Below are positions 32,227 to 45,086 of a stretch of 64,000 nucleotides of DNA, piece after piece. Numbering within the stretch: the stretch's first letter is position 1; each line of letters opens with the position of its first letter. This stretch comes from Ramazzottius varieornatus (Eukaryota > Tardigrada > Eutardigrada > Parachela > Ramazzottiidae). Made by a program: the position numbers and the translations under genes. The notes beneath the pieces are model-generated. The model worked only from the letters and a program-made list of their open reading frames with translations. It was not told where the DNA came from and did not search any database. Where the stretch lies: contig BDGG01000012.1 in NCBI GenBank assembly GCA_001949185.1, positions 224,634 through 288,633 of the forward strand, read 5' to 3'.

Positions 32227-35200
32227 ATGACGACGGGTGATACGATGGACGGAAAGGCTGGTGCGAAATCAGACAAAACGCTGATCAACTCCGAGGTAAG
32301 AAGTAAAAATCCGCTCTGTGTTGATTGGATCACTCGTCACAAGGATGTAGAATGTTGCTTGCTATGTAGTTGCAGGATAGCCTGAAGAACTTCATCAAGA
32401 GAGGCACATCGGCCAGTCGGAAAGAACGCAGGCATATCCTTCGCGAAATCAACAGGCTGTGGAAAGCCGAAGCGACAGGAAAGACACGTGATTTTTTTTG
32501 CTGGAAAGAGCATCGTTTAACGTGAAAAATTCTTGCAGGTATTACGGATGGTCCTCTTCAAGCCATCGTGTACCATATTGGACTATGTCTACCCCGATAC
32601 CTTGGCGATGCTCTTTCCTTCCAAGAACTGGTGAATTTTATTCGCTTGATATTGGACTTGAACACAACTTCGAGTGCTTCATACATTACGGAAATGTTGG
32701 AAAGGACCACTGAGACGATCGGCCTGGATGCGCCATCGTAAGACAAAGTTCAACCATCATGGCAGATCAGGAATGGAAATTTAAGTTACGAGTAGTGCTG
32801 AACTTCGTTATTCCACCAAGAATGTTTCTCATGTAGGGTTTACGCGAGGAAACTCGTCAGGATTTGCTTGAAGATTAGTTGCCTCGTCTTTCCAAAAGTG
32901 AAGCCCGAAAGCGTCGAGTGGAGGAGGCTGGTGCGTACTGATACGACAATGTCATGATCATTCGGAACTCGGCAGACGTACTTGACAAGATCGTTCGTCA
33001 TGTGGCGCACGCTTTCAGGCAATAACGCTGAAAATGTGCGCCACTTGGGAGATTGATGTTGTGTGATCTGTATGCCGAGCTGCTATATTTTCAATGTTGC
33101 GTTTCTGTGTTTCTAGATTGATGTTCAATCCCGCTTTCTTTACCTGGCTCTTTATACTGACCGAAGGACAGAGGTGCATATGGTCTACAAAGCAATGAGA
33201 ACGTTGCATCGATTTGTGAGTATTGCCCTTGTCAGTCTGCACTCTGCAGCGAACAGCTCTGCGGGGCGTCTGCGAAAAATTGCGAGTCCGCCGTATCACT
33301 GTACGTTTTGTGGTTTCAGATGAACGAAAGCGCAGATGTCTTGGTTCGCCATCTAACCCGCGAGGACTCTTCTCTTTTTACACTCGGGTATCTGGCGTTC
33401 CTCTGCGAATTAGCTCAACGGAAGGGTAATGAAAGTCTGCTGGAGCAAATGCGAGCGCAGCATTTCGTAAGTCACTCGTTGGAAATTTGGTTTTGGTATC
33501 CTTGGGACGATTGGTGAACGAAGTTCTTGTTACAGGGTTCGATCTTGAAGTTCTTTCTGCGATTCACCTTTTCGTCAAAAGAACCATCCGCATCAGGCTT
33601 TCTGGTACGGTGCTGAGTCCTTCTGGTTTCATGCATGAACATAATCCCGTTACTTGCATTATATTCGAATTTGTAGATGTTGGGAGAGCGAATAATGTCC
33701 TCCCTCGACCCCTCGAACTTCAAAGAACACTTACTTTCCCATATGGTCAAAGCCATGCTTCGGAACCCGGAAGTCGTCTTGCCCACTGTCAACGCAGCAC
33801 TGCGCGGCGTGAAGTTTGATCTGAGTCCGTTCGCTATGGAAATCGGCAAGCAACTCGGAGCACAGCTTCATTCAAAGGTCGAGCAATCACGGAAATTCAG
33901 CATCGACGCCAGCAGACTCCTAGCTTCGAATTGTGCAGATAGCGCTGTGGTCCAGGATCTTGTCAAGCATTACTTTGGCGTTCTTACTGGTTCCGAAGGT
34001 AATTGCCACTTCAACGTACTCTTTCTCTCCCGGTATTCAAGACAGTTTTACTATATAGAAAATTCTGTCGGGATCAGTATGTCATCAATTGGGAACTCGG
34101 TGAACAAAGTCGGCAAAACTCTTTTCCAATCGGCGCAAGTTTCCAGTCTTATTGGCCGTTAGCATGCGCCACTTGTGAGAACGATATTTTCGAGTTTGTT
34201 TGCCGAGTTCCCGGTTTTTGGACAATATCCTAGTTAGATGTTCCCCTGCTTTCAGTCGTTCACTTTCAATGTCCGTCTTTCTTAGGCAAGATTACCTTGG
34301 CCGCGGAGCGAATGGACGTTCTCTCCGGCATCGGAAACTTGAGCTTTCAGCCGCAGCAGTCCTTGCAGTCTTCTGCAGAGTTTGTAACGAGTCAGTTCGT
34401 AGCCGTGGCTAATGCTGAAGCTCACGAGCAGACCGCGGTCCATGCCGTGAGCATGCTGGGTCTGTGGGTGGAGAAGTTCACCGATATCCCCCCTGCGCTG
34501 CTAACAGTTCTCAAGGGTGTCCAGACGGTGAAACTGCAGTCCGTGAAACTGGCCTACCTTGGGTTGCTGCCGGAAGTGGTGACCGAGAAGAACAAGAGCC
34601 AGATTGCAGAGTTACTTCCAAGTCTGACTAAGATCGTTGACACCGCAACGGCCAAGCCGAATGATATGGCATTCGTGTCGGAAGCGCTACCGGTCTTGTG
34701 TGTGATGGTCCTCGGTGGTGCAGAAGTCAGTGGGAAGAACCAGTCGCATTGGACTATACTGAACGACGAGAAGAAGCAGATGCTGACTAATGAGAAATTC
34801 CTTTCAACCTGCTCACCTCAATGTGAGTCTCAAATTGTTCTTGCTTATTAGGAATGAATTTTAAATTCCATGTGTTCGTTTCGTAGCTTTGAAGTTCCTG
34901 GCGTTATTGGTCGAACGTCTCCTGGTCTCTCACTCCGACAAGTTGAAAGATACCACTGTCAGCTTGTGCGTTCGAGCCTTCGCCTACGTTCTGCTAAGAG
35001 CTCCCCATGACAGCCGGAAGAACGCATTAGTGTCGTGGAGGAACATCCTGGAGAGTAGGCGATCGGGAGGCTTGTCGGAGATGCTGGTGGCAGCACTGAA
35101 GACTGCATTGGTCAAGCTTAAGGCTGGGGAGACTGAGAAAGCCGCTGCAGAAGGGGATAGTGTGAAGGCCGTGAGCTACTCCAAAAGGGTCATTGCGGTA

Positions 35201-38200
35201 CTGACGAGCATCGCCATTGACTATGTCGAACTGAATATGAGTGTGGAAGATAAGCGACGGTTGATGGTCGAATGCCTGCTGGTTTCGCACGAACCGGGAA
35301 TCGGTAAGTTGGATCTCCATGGTGGATAAATCATAAATAACATTCTTTCGGGTACATGCTTACAGTGTATGGTAGACTTACTATGGTGCGACGGTATGTA
35401 GGTACATGTGAACTACTGTAGACTAAGGCTTGGCGAGTTGCATCCACCTACGTACCAGAGAAACATATGAAGTGTAGGGTTCGCTGTACGCATGCCAAGC
35501 CGATGAAGGGTTTCCAGGGTTTTGTTCCTTGTGCTTCGTTGGACTTTGGGTTCCGCTCTTGATGATGCTGGATGTTCTTTCAGGTGCTTTGAGGCCGAGC
35601 ATGTGGATAAGTTTACTCCGCCGATTCCAGCACGACAGTATTTTCCCCGACAAGCTGATTGCTGACCATGCGGCAGAAATTTGGAACAAGCTTCGCAACG
35701 AGGAAGAACTGCCACAAAAAGCCATCAAGAATACTGTGATGACGCTGATGTCGTTTCCAACTGCCGAAAGCGTGACCAAGTTCTTGGAGAACATCAAGCG
35801 AGGACTACAGGTCGCCGAAGAGAATGCAGTCACTCTGAACGACTTTCTGGTCTTTCAGTCGCCGGTTGGCACTCTGTTTGACAAGTCGGTCTTGGATACG
35901 AGCAAGGAATCGGAAGCCGCTAAGGGAAATATCAAGCGGGAAAGCAAAGCGTATTCGTACAAGGAACAACTGGCGGAGATGGAACTACGAAAAGAACTCG
36001 AGGAAAAGAGAAAGGCAAAATCAGGCAAGGAGTTAAGGGATGGCCGCAAAAATACCGTAGAAATTAGAAATACTGGAAAAGTAGGAGCACCGAATGCATA
36101 AAAGCAAGATAAAAGTGACATGTCGTGCTGTTTTTATTCGTACGCTAGATCATTCTTGTCCTTAGAATAACAGAAACGAGCAACTTCCGGTTGGCGGCGC
36201 GTCCCTGGGTGGGCATTGGAAGTTGCAGACAGGGCCGTACCGACAGCTGGAAGTTGCTTGTTTTCGCCGGTATTTGATTGTGTTGCGTTCTGTAAACTTA
36301 CTAGTATTTTTACATAGGTGGGAAAGACGCGCCGTTAACAGCGAAGCAGAAAGAGCTAGTAACGAAGCAGATCCAAAAGGAAGATATTGTGAGGACCACG
36401 GTGAAACAAGCCTACGAGAAGATCAGTCGGCCTTTCTTGGTGCTGGACGCCATGCTGACTGGTAACCCGGAAGGTCTGAGGGTTTACATCAGCGATGTGA
36501 TTAACATCGTCACTCCATTGCTCCACGCTCCCCTAACTGCTCCTTCCGCCTGGAACACTTGGATTCTTCTGAGTCGATGTGTCGGCCAAAACCTCCGAAA
36601 GAACAATCTTGGTAAATTTTGTGTCTCCGGCAACCTTTTCGTCTTCACTGATTTTTTTTCTGTTTCTAGCAACGTCCCTGGCTATTGTGACGCTTCGAGT
36701 TCTCGAGCCGGCCGGAACTCTGCCAAGCACCTGGACACAAGAAAGTCTCTCGAAAGCCATCCAGCGAGTCATCCATGGCCTGTTCGTCCTCTGTGACAAG
36801 CCGAACAGTGTCGAATCAGAACAGAACGGACTGGCTGGTGAGGTCGATGATGACAAGGCCTCCATCTCAGTACCAGATGGGTGCTTTGCCCTACCCCTAC
36901 TTCAAAGCGTCCTGAAGTCCGATCAGTCCAAGACTCTTGGCGTGAAGGACGTTGCGGTGTCGGAAGCCTTCCATGTACTGTGTAGTGTCCTGGCGTTGTG
37001 CGCAGGAGACCAACGGAATGAACTGAATGGGTTCGAGGACGAGGATATCATGATGGAGCTCGATGAGAACAACCCGGCGTTCTTGCCGCTTGGAAGTGTT
37101 CTTCAGACTGCTATCGACGTTGGCGAGAACGAGAAAGGTCCTTTCGAAGTAAGAAACATCTCGTAATATTTTCAAGACTTGAACGAGGAAAAAATTCCAG
37201 CCAGTGACAGTATGCGCTTATTGTTGCAGAGTCAAGCTTGTGTTGCCGTGAACAACATAGCGAAGGCAGTTGTTCGAATGGCACCTGACGAGCTCGATTG
37301 GAAGATTACCAGTTTGTTGCTGAAGATGACGCTTTCGTCGAAAACCACGATGAGGATAGCGGCAATGCAGGTACTGTAACACCATGCATGTTTTGTTCTG
37401 TGAGTACCGTAGTACTCTGTCGATATCTGGACATGATACCGGTAACGAGGCAGACTTGCTTATCGCTGTTGTTCCTTGAACTTTAGGCACTGACGACTCT
37501 GACGGACCTGATCGAGCCTTCGTTGAAAATTCCAGAACGACGAAGTGTGCTAATGCAGCGGATCTTCATCGCGGCACACGACATCGAAGACACTAAAGTG
37601 GCAGAATACGCAAGAGAGTAAGCTGAGCCTCTCCGAGGGCGCATGTGTTTAACCATGCGGTCTTTGGAAAGTCATTCGTGCTCTTTCTTGTAGTTTGTTC
37701 CAAGATCTGAACGTGCAGCCCAGCGAAGAACTTTTGATGTCGGTGTTGGACGATGTGATTCACCTGAAAGAGTTCGTCCGTAACTCAGCCGCCACAGCCG
37801 TCGGTATCCTCTTACCACACTACGTCAACCGGACGAAGCAGATCGTCCAGCGACTCTTTGAGATGTATGCGGAGAACATTGAGAACTGTAAGCTAAAGGT
37901 CGACAAGTTTGGTCGACCCACCTCCGAACAATTACTCAACTCCTGGCCGGCCAGACGCGGTATCGCCCTGACCCTCAGTGAGATCGCCCCGTGCTTGAAT
38001 GAGGAAGGGCTTCTGTCGGACACCATGGAGTTCCTTTTACGCAAACCTTGTGCGCTGAAAGACGAAAAGGTAACGTACGGTAGTCTTTTCAGCGAGGTGT
38101 GTTTACGAAGAATCAAATTCAAAGTAGAATCGGTTTGAGTATTTCGGGAATGCTTTGTTGTAAGCGGAAGTTGCGGATTGTAGGTGCCGGTTAGGAACGA

Positions 38201-41200
38201 CATGCTGCAAGTGGGTATCAGGCTGGTGACTCTGCATGGTAGGAAGTTCGTGGGGTTGATGCTAACCAAGTTCGAGGAGTTCCTGTCGAATGCTCCGAAG
38301 ACCGCACAATACGATGTGGTGAGGCAAAACGCGGTGGTCATCATGGGCAACTTGGCCAAGCATTTGGATGCCGGACATCCTAAGATCCGACCGACTGTCC
38401 ATCAGCTTCTCGCCGCTCTCTCAACTCCCAGCGAAGAAGTAAGTTCTCATCCTTGTCTGAAATGTTCTCGCTGCAATGTTACCCAGATAACTACGCAGGT
38501 GAAGCTCGTTGAAGACGCCTGTTGTTTATCTCAGGCACCTGCATACTCCCTTTTGATTTAGATAAGTCGGAAATATGAATGCAGGTGTTCGGAAAGTCTT
38601 TCGGGTTGTTCAGTAGCCGCTCATATACGGTTTTAGTGGAGAAGATATTCACCTGGCGTGTTTTTTAGGTCCAGAAAGCAGTAAGTGGGTGTATAGCTCC
38701 GCTAGTGGTCTCCATCGAAGAAGATATTCGTTCCGTGGTACCCAGTCTGCTGCACGTTCTCTACGAGTCGGAAAGCTACGCTCATCGCCGAGGAGCTGCC
38801 TATGGTCTGGCCGGTGTCTTTCAAGGACTCGGTATACTGGCGCTGAAAGACTATGACATCATGGTCACCGTTCTTGGTGGCTTACAGGACAAGAAGAATC
38901 TGATGCGGCGGGAAGGGTCGCTGTTGGCAGTCGCCATGTTGTCTGTGGGACTTGGTCGTGCCTTCGAACCGTTCGTGTTGAAAACCATACCCTTCGTTCT
39001 GCAATCCATAGGTAGGTTATCGCTCACAACATCTCATGTTCAAATTCCGAATCGGCAAGAGACTGGAACTTTTAGTTTGACCTTTTCAGGTGACGGTAGT
39101 GTTCATGTTCGTCAGGCAGCCGAAGAAGCTTCCAAAGCCGCCATGAGCCAGATGAGCGGCCCCGCTGTCAAGATGGTCCTTCCAGCTCTTCTGAAGGGTG
39201 TAGAGGAGGATGCTTGGCGAGCAAAGTCCGCCGCCATTGAGATGTTAGGTGACATGGCTTTCTGTGCTCCGAAGCAACTCTCGTCTTGCCTGCCCACTGT
39301 CGTGCCTAAACTGATCGAAACTCTGGGCGACTCCCACACCAAAGTTCAAGACAGCGCAGGTATGCTATCTGAGACAATTTCTAGCTTGACAGTCATTCGT
39401 GGCATCATAACGTATGCTTGATAGTTTATTCCGTGTTCCGGCCAGAAAACCGTGTCTGTCAGCCGAACACCTGCATACAAACGCGCTGTGATAGCCATGG
39501 GGGTCGTTGTATGCAGATGATTGACGGTTGGATATACCACATTTGCTGACTCCCAATCAGGCTGCGCTTCTCTGGTGGTGAAGTTTTTAATCTGTTGTTT
39601 TTTGTTCTAGTAAGTGCTTTGAAGAAGATTGCATCGGTCATCAAGAATCCCGAAGTTGTCGCGTTAGTCCCAAACGTCCTCTCAGCCCTTCAAGATCCCA
39701 TGCAGAAGACTACGAGCTGTTTAAGGACGATCCTCCAGACACAATTCATTCATGTGATCGACGCTGCGTCTCTGGCGCTGTTGATGCCCGTTATCAGAAG
39801 AGCCATTTACGATCGCGGCAGTGAGAATCGGAAACTGTCTGCACAGATTATGGCTAGTCTGTACAGCTTGGCGGACCAGAAGGATCTCATGCCGTACTTA
39901 GAAGGCATCTTACCCGGTCTGAAGAACTGCTTGCTGGACCCTGCACCCGAAGTCAGAATGTCGGCTGCGCGAGCGATCGCTGCTTTGGTCAAGGGCACAG
40001 GTAATGAAAGACTCTGGGGGGAAAAAGAAATCGAGGTTGCAAATTTGTCTACTGGGTATTTTTTCTTCAGGTGAAGCTGGATTTGAGCAACTCAAGGACT
40101 GGCTCTTCCAGAAACTGGTGGCTGAAAGCAACTCGGTGGATCGTTCCGGTGCAGCTCAAGGTCTCGCCGAATCCATCGGTGTTCTCGGCGTCAAGAAACT
40201 CTGTGAAATGATGCCGCAATTCTTGAATGTCATCATGGCCGAGAAGACTCCATCTCACGTGCGTGATGGTTACTTGCTCGTCTTCGTCTACCTGCCAGTC
40301 ATCTTTGCCCAACAGTTTACACCTTTCATCAGCGACCTTATTCCGGCCATTCTCACGGGTAAGTGCAACGCGAATTCCATCTTTTATTGGAGTGGAGGCC
40401 GCCAAAAGAAAGTTCCAATATGCACCGAATTTCCAGTAACGCACGCTCCCAACCGATGAGACTGATAACGTGCGCCACTTGGAACTCTACGAGATCGATA
40501 TGTCAAGTGGCGCACGCTTCCAGCCGATAAAAATGAGAGCGTGCGCCGGTTGAGACAGCGATTTTGTGTAGCTTATAAACTGGTGACTCTGACCCTCCGT
40601 GACTTGCGGGATGTGAACTTGAATATTATTTTCGTAGGTCTGGCTGACGACACTGAGTATGTACGAGAAACAGCCTTACAATGTGGTCAAAGGATCGTGA
40701 CGTTCTTTGCTGATACCGCCATTGAGCTGTTGCTTCCTCAGTTGGAAGATGGTATGTTCGACGAGAACTGGAGGATCAGGTACGCCTCGGTGCAGTTGTT
40801 GGGTGATCTGCTGTACAAGATTTCGGGAGCCAGCGGCAAGCACACAACGGCCGGTCTGGAGGAGGATGAGAATTTTGGAACAGAACAGTCGCATTTGGCC
40901 ATTCTGCATAGGCTGGGTGAGAAGCACAGAAACAGGGTCCTCGCTGGTCTGTACATTAGCAGATCGGACAATGGGCTGGTGGTGCGACAAGCCGCCTTGC
41001 ACGTTTGGAAGGTAAGACTCCACCAAATTTTTCAGGATCTGTTGAAAGGAGAAATGATGAGTCCTCTACAGCGAACATACTTACTTTGGAAACTTTTATT
41101 GTATTCTCAAAAATTTTGACTGCCATTAATACGTGATGCGTGAGAATGACTGTCCAGTTTTCTACGGTAATTTCCCGGCTAAACTAAACTACGTTTAGCT

Positions 41201-44200
41201 CGTGAGATTTCTGTCTTGAAGTTGATGTGTATCTTGGCAGGTCATCGTGACGAACACGCCGAAGACCCTCAGAGAAATCCTTCCCGAACTGTTCGAGATC
41301 CTCCTGGACGCCCTGGCTAGTGACAATGAAGAGCGACGACAGGTGGCAGCCAAGACATTGGGTGAGCTCGTCAGAAAGTTGGGCGAACGTATCCTGCCGG
41401 AGATCATCCCGATCCTGCAAGCCGGCCTCGAGTCCGAAGCTGATGAACATCGTGAAGGTGTCTGCGTGGGTCTGATGGAGATTATCTCTTCAACGAACAA
41501 GGAAACGGTGGTCATGTACTGTGATATCCTCGAGCCGACGTTGGCGAAGGCCCTGGTGGATAGCAACCCGGGTGTTAGGAAGGCTGCGGCGGAAGCGTTC
41601 TGCATGCTGGACTCCGTGGTCGGGCATAAGGTCATGGACGATATCCTTCCTGTCTTGTTCGACAAAGTGGTACGAATGAAAATCGTCATTAGAATCTTGG
41701 TTTCTTGAAAACAGGATGGCGACAAATGGAAAAGGCATCTCGGCCAACCACCTGCGTACAACTTGCTCGATTTCGTAGTGGTCAATAATTATGCAGGTGC
41801 TTGGGGGGAATCAAGTACCTGCATACATTCAGTCGTTGGCGTATGATGGAGTAAACTGTATGCAGGTTTCTTTAGAATGAACGGTTTTTGTTTGTCAGCT
41901 TTCAGACACTTTTTGGCTTACTCCCAATTCTTCTTTCAGCTGGTATTTCGGAACGTTAATTTGGTGGTATATCTTTGTAGACTGAAGGCGGCGTCGAAGG
42001 TGATAATGCACTGGATGGTCTTCAGCAGATCATGGCGAGAAGAAGCCGCGTGGTACTCCCCTATCTCATTCCCCGGTTGATCACGCCACCGGTCAACACC
42101 AGAACCCTAGCATTGCTCACTGCAGTGGCAGGAGAAGCTTTGAGCAAGCACTTGAACAAGGTCCTACCAGCTTTGCTGTCCAGCTTGCAGACAAAAATAG
42201 GAACGCCGGAGGAAGAAACGGAAGTTGGATACTGTCGAAGCGTCGTCCTCTCAAGTACGCAAATGTTCCTGAAAATATTCCTCGAAAATTAGTCGATCAA
42301 TTCATGTCTTTCTTGGTTTTAGTCGATGATGAGCAGGGTGTGTCGACGCTAGTGGAGACCCTAATGTCTGCGGCACAAAGCGAGAAGACTCGTCTAGCCG
42401 CCATCACGCTTCTGGATCTCTTCTTCGCCAACACAAAGGTGGACGTCCGAAGCTACTTCGTCTCTATCGTTCGCCCGATGATGAAGCTGTACATGTCGGA
42501 CGACCTAATGCTGATCAAGAAAGTCGCTTCCGTTTTGGGCACGCTGATCAAGCGAACTCCGACCGACGTCTGGTACGAGAACGTGTCAGCCTTGAGGACT
42601 GCTATTCGAGCGGTTCATATGGAGCTGAAAGTACCCTGTGTTCCTGGTTTATGTATACCCGAGGTAAGATCTGGTTCGCAGAAATCCATCGCGAGCTCGG
42701 CAGATCGCTTTTTGGGTGGCGCACTTTTCTAGCCAATGCCAATGGAAACGTGCGCTGTTTGGAAAGGCGATGTTCCAATTGGCGCACGTTTGCAGCGTTT
42801 TTGACTAGCAGCATGCGTTACTTTGGGGAAACGCTCTGGTTGACCTTTTTCGCCGAGTTTTCGTTTTGTCTAGAGGAATTATCAAAAGTTTTTTTATATT
42901 TTTGACAGGGGGCTTCGGTGTTTATCCCGATGCTTCGAGATGCACTTCTGAGTGTAAGTTCGGAAGAGAAGGAGCTCGTGGGACAGACCATCGCCGACTT
43001 GGTTCGCTTGTCGAACCAGAATGGCCTTAAGACTTCCGTGGTGACGATCACCGGTCCTATCATTCGTATTCTTGGTGATCGCTACGCGCCGAGCATTCGA
43101 GCCGTGATGCTGGATGCGTTAAACGTCCTCATCGAGAAGGCATGTCCGAGCAACATTGTACTGTATCTGGTTGCGCACAGTCCATGTTGTGTTTTCAGTG
43201 CGGAGTTCTCGTCAAGCCTTTCGTTCCTCAGATCCAGACTACAGTCTCTCGTGCGCTATCTGATACAACGAGGTCCGTGCGGATCAAGGCAGGAAATGTG
43301 GCAGCCAGCATCGCTCCAATGCATCCTCGCTTGGAGACGTTAGCCAACGATCTGCTGGAAGTGGCACGCAGCAATGCTGATCCTAGCACCAAGTATGTAA
43401 CTGTAGTCAGATCTTTGTTTGAGGATGCCCGGTATGTGAAATCCACACTAAGTTAATGCGTTCTTCGTCAATTAGGGAGACGTCCTTACGGTCGCTTCGA
43501 CTGCTGATGGCTTCCGCTGGAGCTAAACTGTCGCCGCAGTTCCGTGCAGATGCCGTAGCGGTCACGACTCGCCACATCGACTCAGAAGACAACGACTTGA
43601 AGAACGCAGCAGCTGGATGCTTGGGTGCCGTCGTGAAGTTTGCTGTGGACGAGGAACTGGCGAGTCTCCTGAAGAATTACATTCTCAGTAAGTCGGAACT
43701 CTTCTTCTAAGAAGAGAATTCAGCATTCTGTGGTAATGTCTGCATGAACCTTTAACGTGCGTTCCCAGACTTCGAGCCCGGTGCCGATCCGGCATTGCAA
43801 CACGGAAGATGCCTCGCCGTAGGTGCAGCACTGAAAGACGCTGGGGAGAAGCTGATCGATGAGAGGTACGCCGATTCGACTATGGAGACCATCTTGAAGT
43901 ATCAAACCAGCGACAAGGTAGAGATGCGTGTTTCATTCGGGATTTCAGATACAAAACTCGGCGAGATCGTTTTCTAAGTAGCGCACCCTGTCAGCCACTG
44001 ACGCCAAAAACGTGCGCCACTTGGGAAATCCGTCGTTGCGAATTTTTTTTGCCGCGTAATTGCGAGCAGGAATCCAGCAGCGTTTTGATCTTTTAGTTCC
44101 AGATCGTCGCAGCCAGCATAAGATGCATCGGGCTCTTCCTTGTTCACCAAAGGAAGATGAATCAGCCGTTAAACAAGAAGCTTCTGATTGTGCTGGCCAA

Positions 44201-44788
44201 GAGCATGAACCACCACGCGACGGAAGTCAAGCAGCTGGTGGCGCATACCTGCAGCCATCTGAGCTTGACCAGCCCAACACCTCTGGATGTGTCGGAGCTC
44301 AAGCTGATCATTCCTCAACTCGTTAATGGCACCAAGGAGAAGAACACCGCCGTGAGGTATGACAGTGAAATGGCGCTGGCTGATGTCTTGCTTCTTCGCA
44401 AAGACGACAGCCTTCTCGAGGTAAGTGTCTCATGTTTCTGCGTTTTCCGTGATATTAGCATGTATTTTGGTCACCGGGCTAGATGTGGACGTACAGGAAA
44501 GCAGGGACTAGTTTGAGGCGTCGAGAATGGATTGTACATGATCTTTATCGCAAGTGGCGCACCTTTTCATTGTCTTGGTTGAGAATGTGCGCCACTTGGC
44601 AAAACGGTCATGTTCGGGTCATCCAGCAATGTCCAGTTTTTGGTGTGTCGCAACGGTTGTATTTTCAGACAACAAAGGCTGCCATGGAAGCAGGAGCGCG
44701 GGATTCCCTTCAGAATGCAAGGAAAGCCTTGACCAAGTCCGTCATGCAAGGAGCTACGAAGTTGGAGGAACTCGATGAAACTTCCTAA
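32227..44788 (+). CDS. GCN1: eIF2-alpha kinase activator GCN1
   Basis: I assign 31 exons: 32227-32295, 32376-32487, 32539-32737, 32837-32930, 33117-33215, 33320-33466, 33536-33604, 33677-33998, 34286-34822, 34887-35303, 35584-36024, 36318-36611, 36670-37148, 37230-37370, 37487-37617, 37694-38069, 38184-38438, 38669-39011, 39090-39359, 39611-40000, 40071-40358, 40638-41011, 41241-41669, 41981-42254, 42323-42663, 42909-43139, 43199-43392, 43476-43687, 43769-43917, 44097-44420, 44669-44788. All phases agree; 2,706 residues, close to the family's usual 2,600-2,700. GCN1 is a HEAT-repeat protein that binds colliding ribosomes and activates GCN2. The best-conserved part is exons 18-25: AHRRGAAYGLAGVFQGLGI, APKQLSSCLPTVVPKL, VDRSGAAQGLAE, LPQLEDGMFDENWRIR, LGELVRKLGERILPEIIPIL, RSRVVLPYLIPRLITPPVN, TGPIIRILGDR. 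Introns 11 and 26 have GC donors. The first five exons are the least certain. Confidence 0.95.
33001..33049. repeat. GTGGCGCAC palindrome, copy 4
   Basis: In GCN1 intron 4. Arms TGTGGCGCACGCTTTCA and TGTGCGCCACTTGGGA around GCAATAACG. Outer arm AACTCGGCAGACG to the left. Confidence 0.82.
34091..34213. repeat. GTGGCGCAC palindrome, copy 5 (full length)
   Basis: In GCN1 intron 8. The clearest full-length copy, about 122 bp: begins GGGAACTCGG, ends CCGAGTTCCC, with inner arms around TCCAATCGGCGCA / TGCGCCACTTG and the centre CTTATTGGCCG. The whole element is one imperfect inverted repeat. Confidence 0.85.
36180..36226. repeat. Inverted repeat in GCN1 intron 11
   Basis: GCAACTTCC at 36180 and GGAAGTTGC at 36218 form a 9-bp stem around a GC-rich loop. 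Its sequence differs from the two main palindrome families. Confidence 0.5.
38535..38590. repeat. CACCTGCATAC palindrome, copy B1
   Basis: In GCN1 intron 17. GCACCTGCATAC opposite ATATGAATGCAGGTG. Confidence 0.7.
39467..39521. repeat. CACCTGCATAC palindrome, copy B2
   Basis: In GCN1 intron 19. ACACCTGCATACAA opposite TTGTATGCAGATG; the stem is almost perfect for 13 bp. Confidence 0.75.
40436..40552. repeat. GTGGCGCAC palindromes, copies 6a and 6b in tandem
   Basis: Two cores in GCN1 intron 21: 40436-40482 (GTAACGCACGCTCCC / AACGTGCGCCACTTGG) and 40504-40552 (CAAGTGGCGCACGCTTCC / GAGCGTGCGCCGGTTG), 21 bp apart. Confidence 0.82.
41747..41868. repeat. CACCTGCATAC palindromes, copies B3a and B3b
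   Basis: Two copies in GCN1 intron 23: 41747-41800 (CCACCTGCGTACA / TTATGCAGGTG) and 41816-41868 (TACCTGCATACA / TGTATGCAGGT). Confidence 0.72.
42714..42824. repeat. GTGGCGCAC palindromes, copies 7a and 7b in tandem
   Basis: Two cores in GCN1 intron 25: 42714-42765 (GGGTGGCGCACTTTT / GAAACGTGCGCTGTTTGG) and 42776-42824 (CAATTGGCGCACGTTTGC / GCATGCGTTACTTTGG). Confidence 0.78.
43975..44024. repeat. GTGGCGCAC palindrome, copy 8
   Basis: In GCN1 intron 29. TAAGTAGCGCACCC opposite ACGTGCGCCACTTGGG; outer left arm AACTCGGCGAGATCGTTTTC. Confidence 0.82.
44551..44599. repeat. GTGGCGCAC palindrome, copy 9
   Basis: In GCN1 intron 30. CAAGTGGCGCACCTTTTC opposite GAGAATGTGCGCCACTTGG, a nearly perfect stem. 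Confidence 0.85.
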
Positions 44789-45086
44789 ATTTACCCCGCT
44801 TTCTCTATCCGACTTCCTTCTCCGGTCTTTTTATCCCTAAATTTAGGACCGAAAGTTTTCTGTTTTATCTGAGAATGGTCAAGGTAAAGTTTGAATTTAG
44901 AAGGAGGAATCCAGGTTTACTGTACAAGATTCTGCCACCAAAAACACAAATCGTTTGACGCGTAAAAACTGCACTCGATTCTAAAACGTGAGATCGACAA
45001 CACAAGCAAAAGCTGGTAATTTACTTCGAAGGAAACCAAAACCGAATGTTCAACACGTCAAGTTTAATAGACAGGAAAAATCGACC

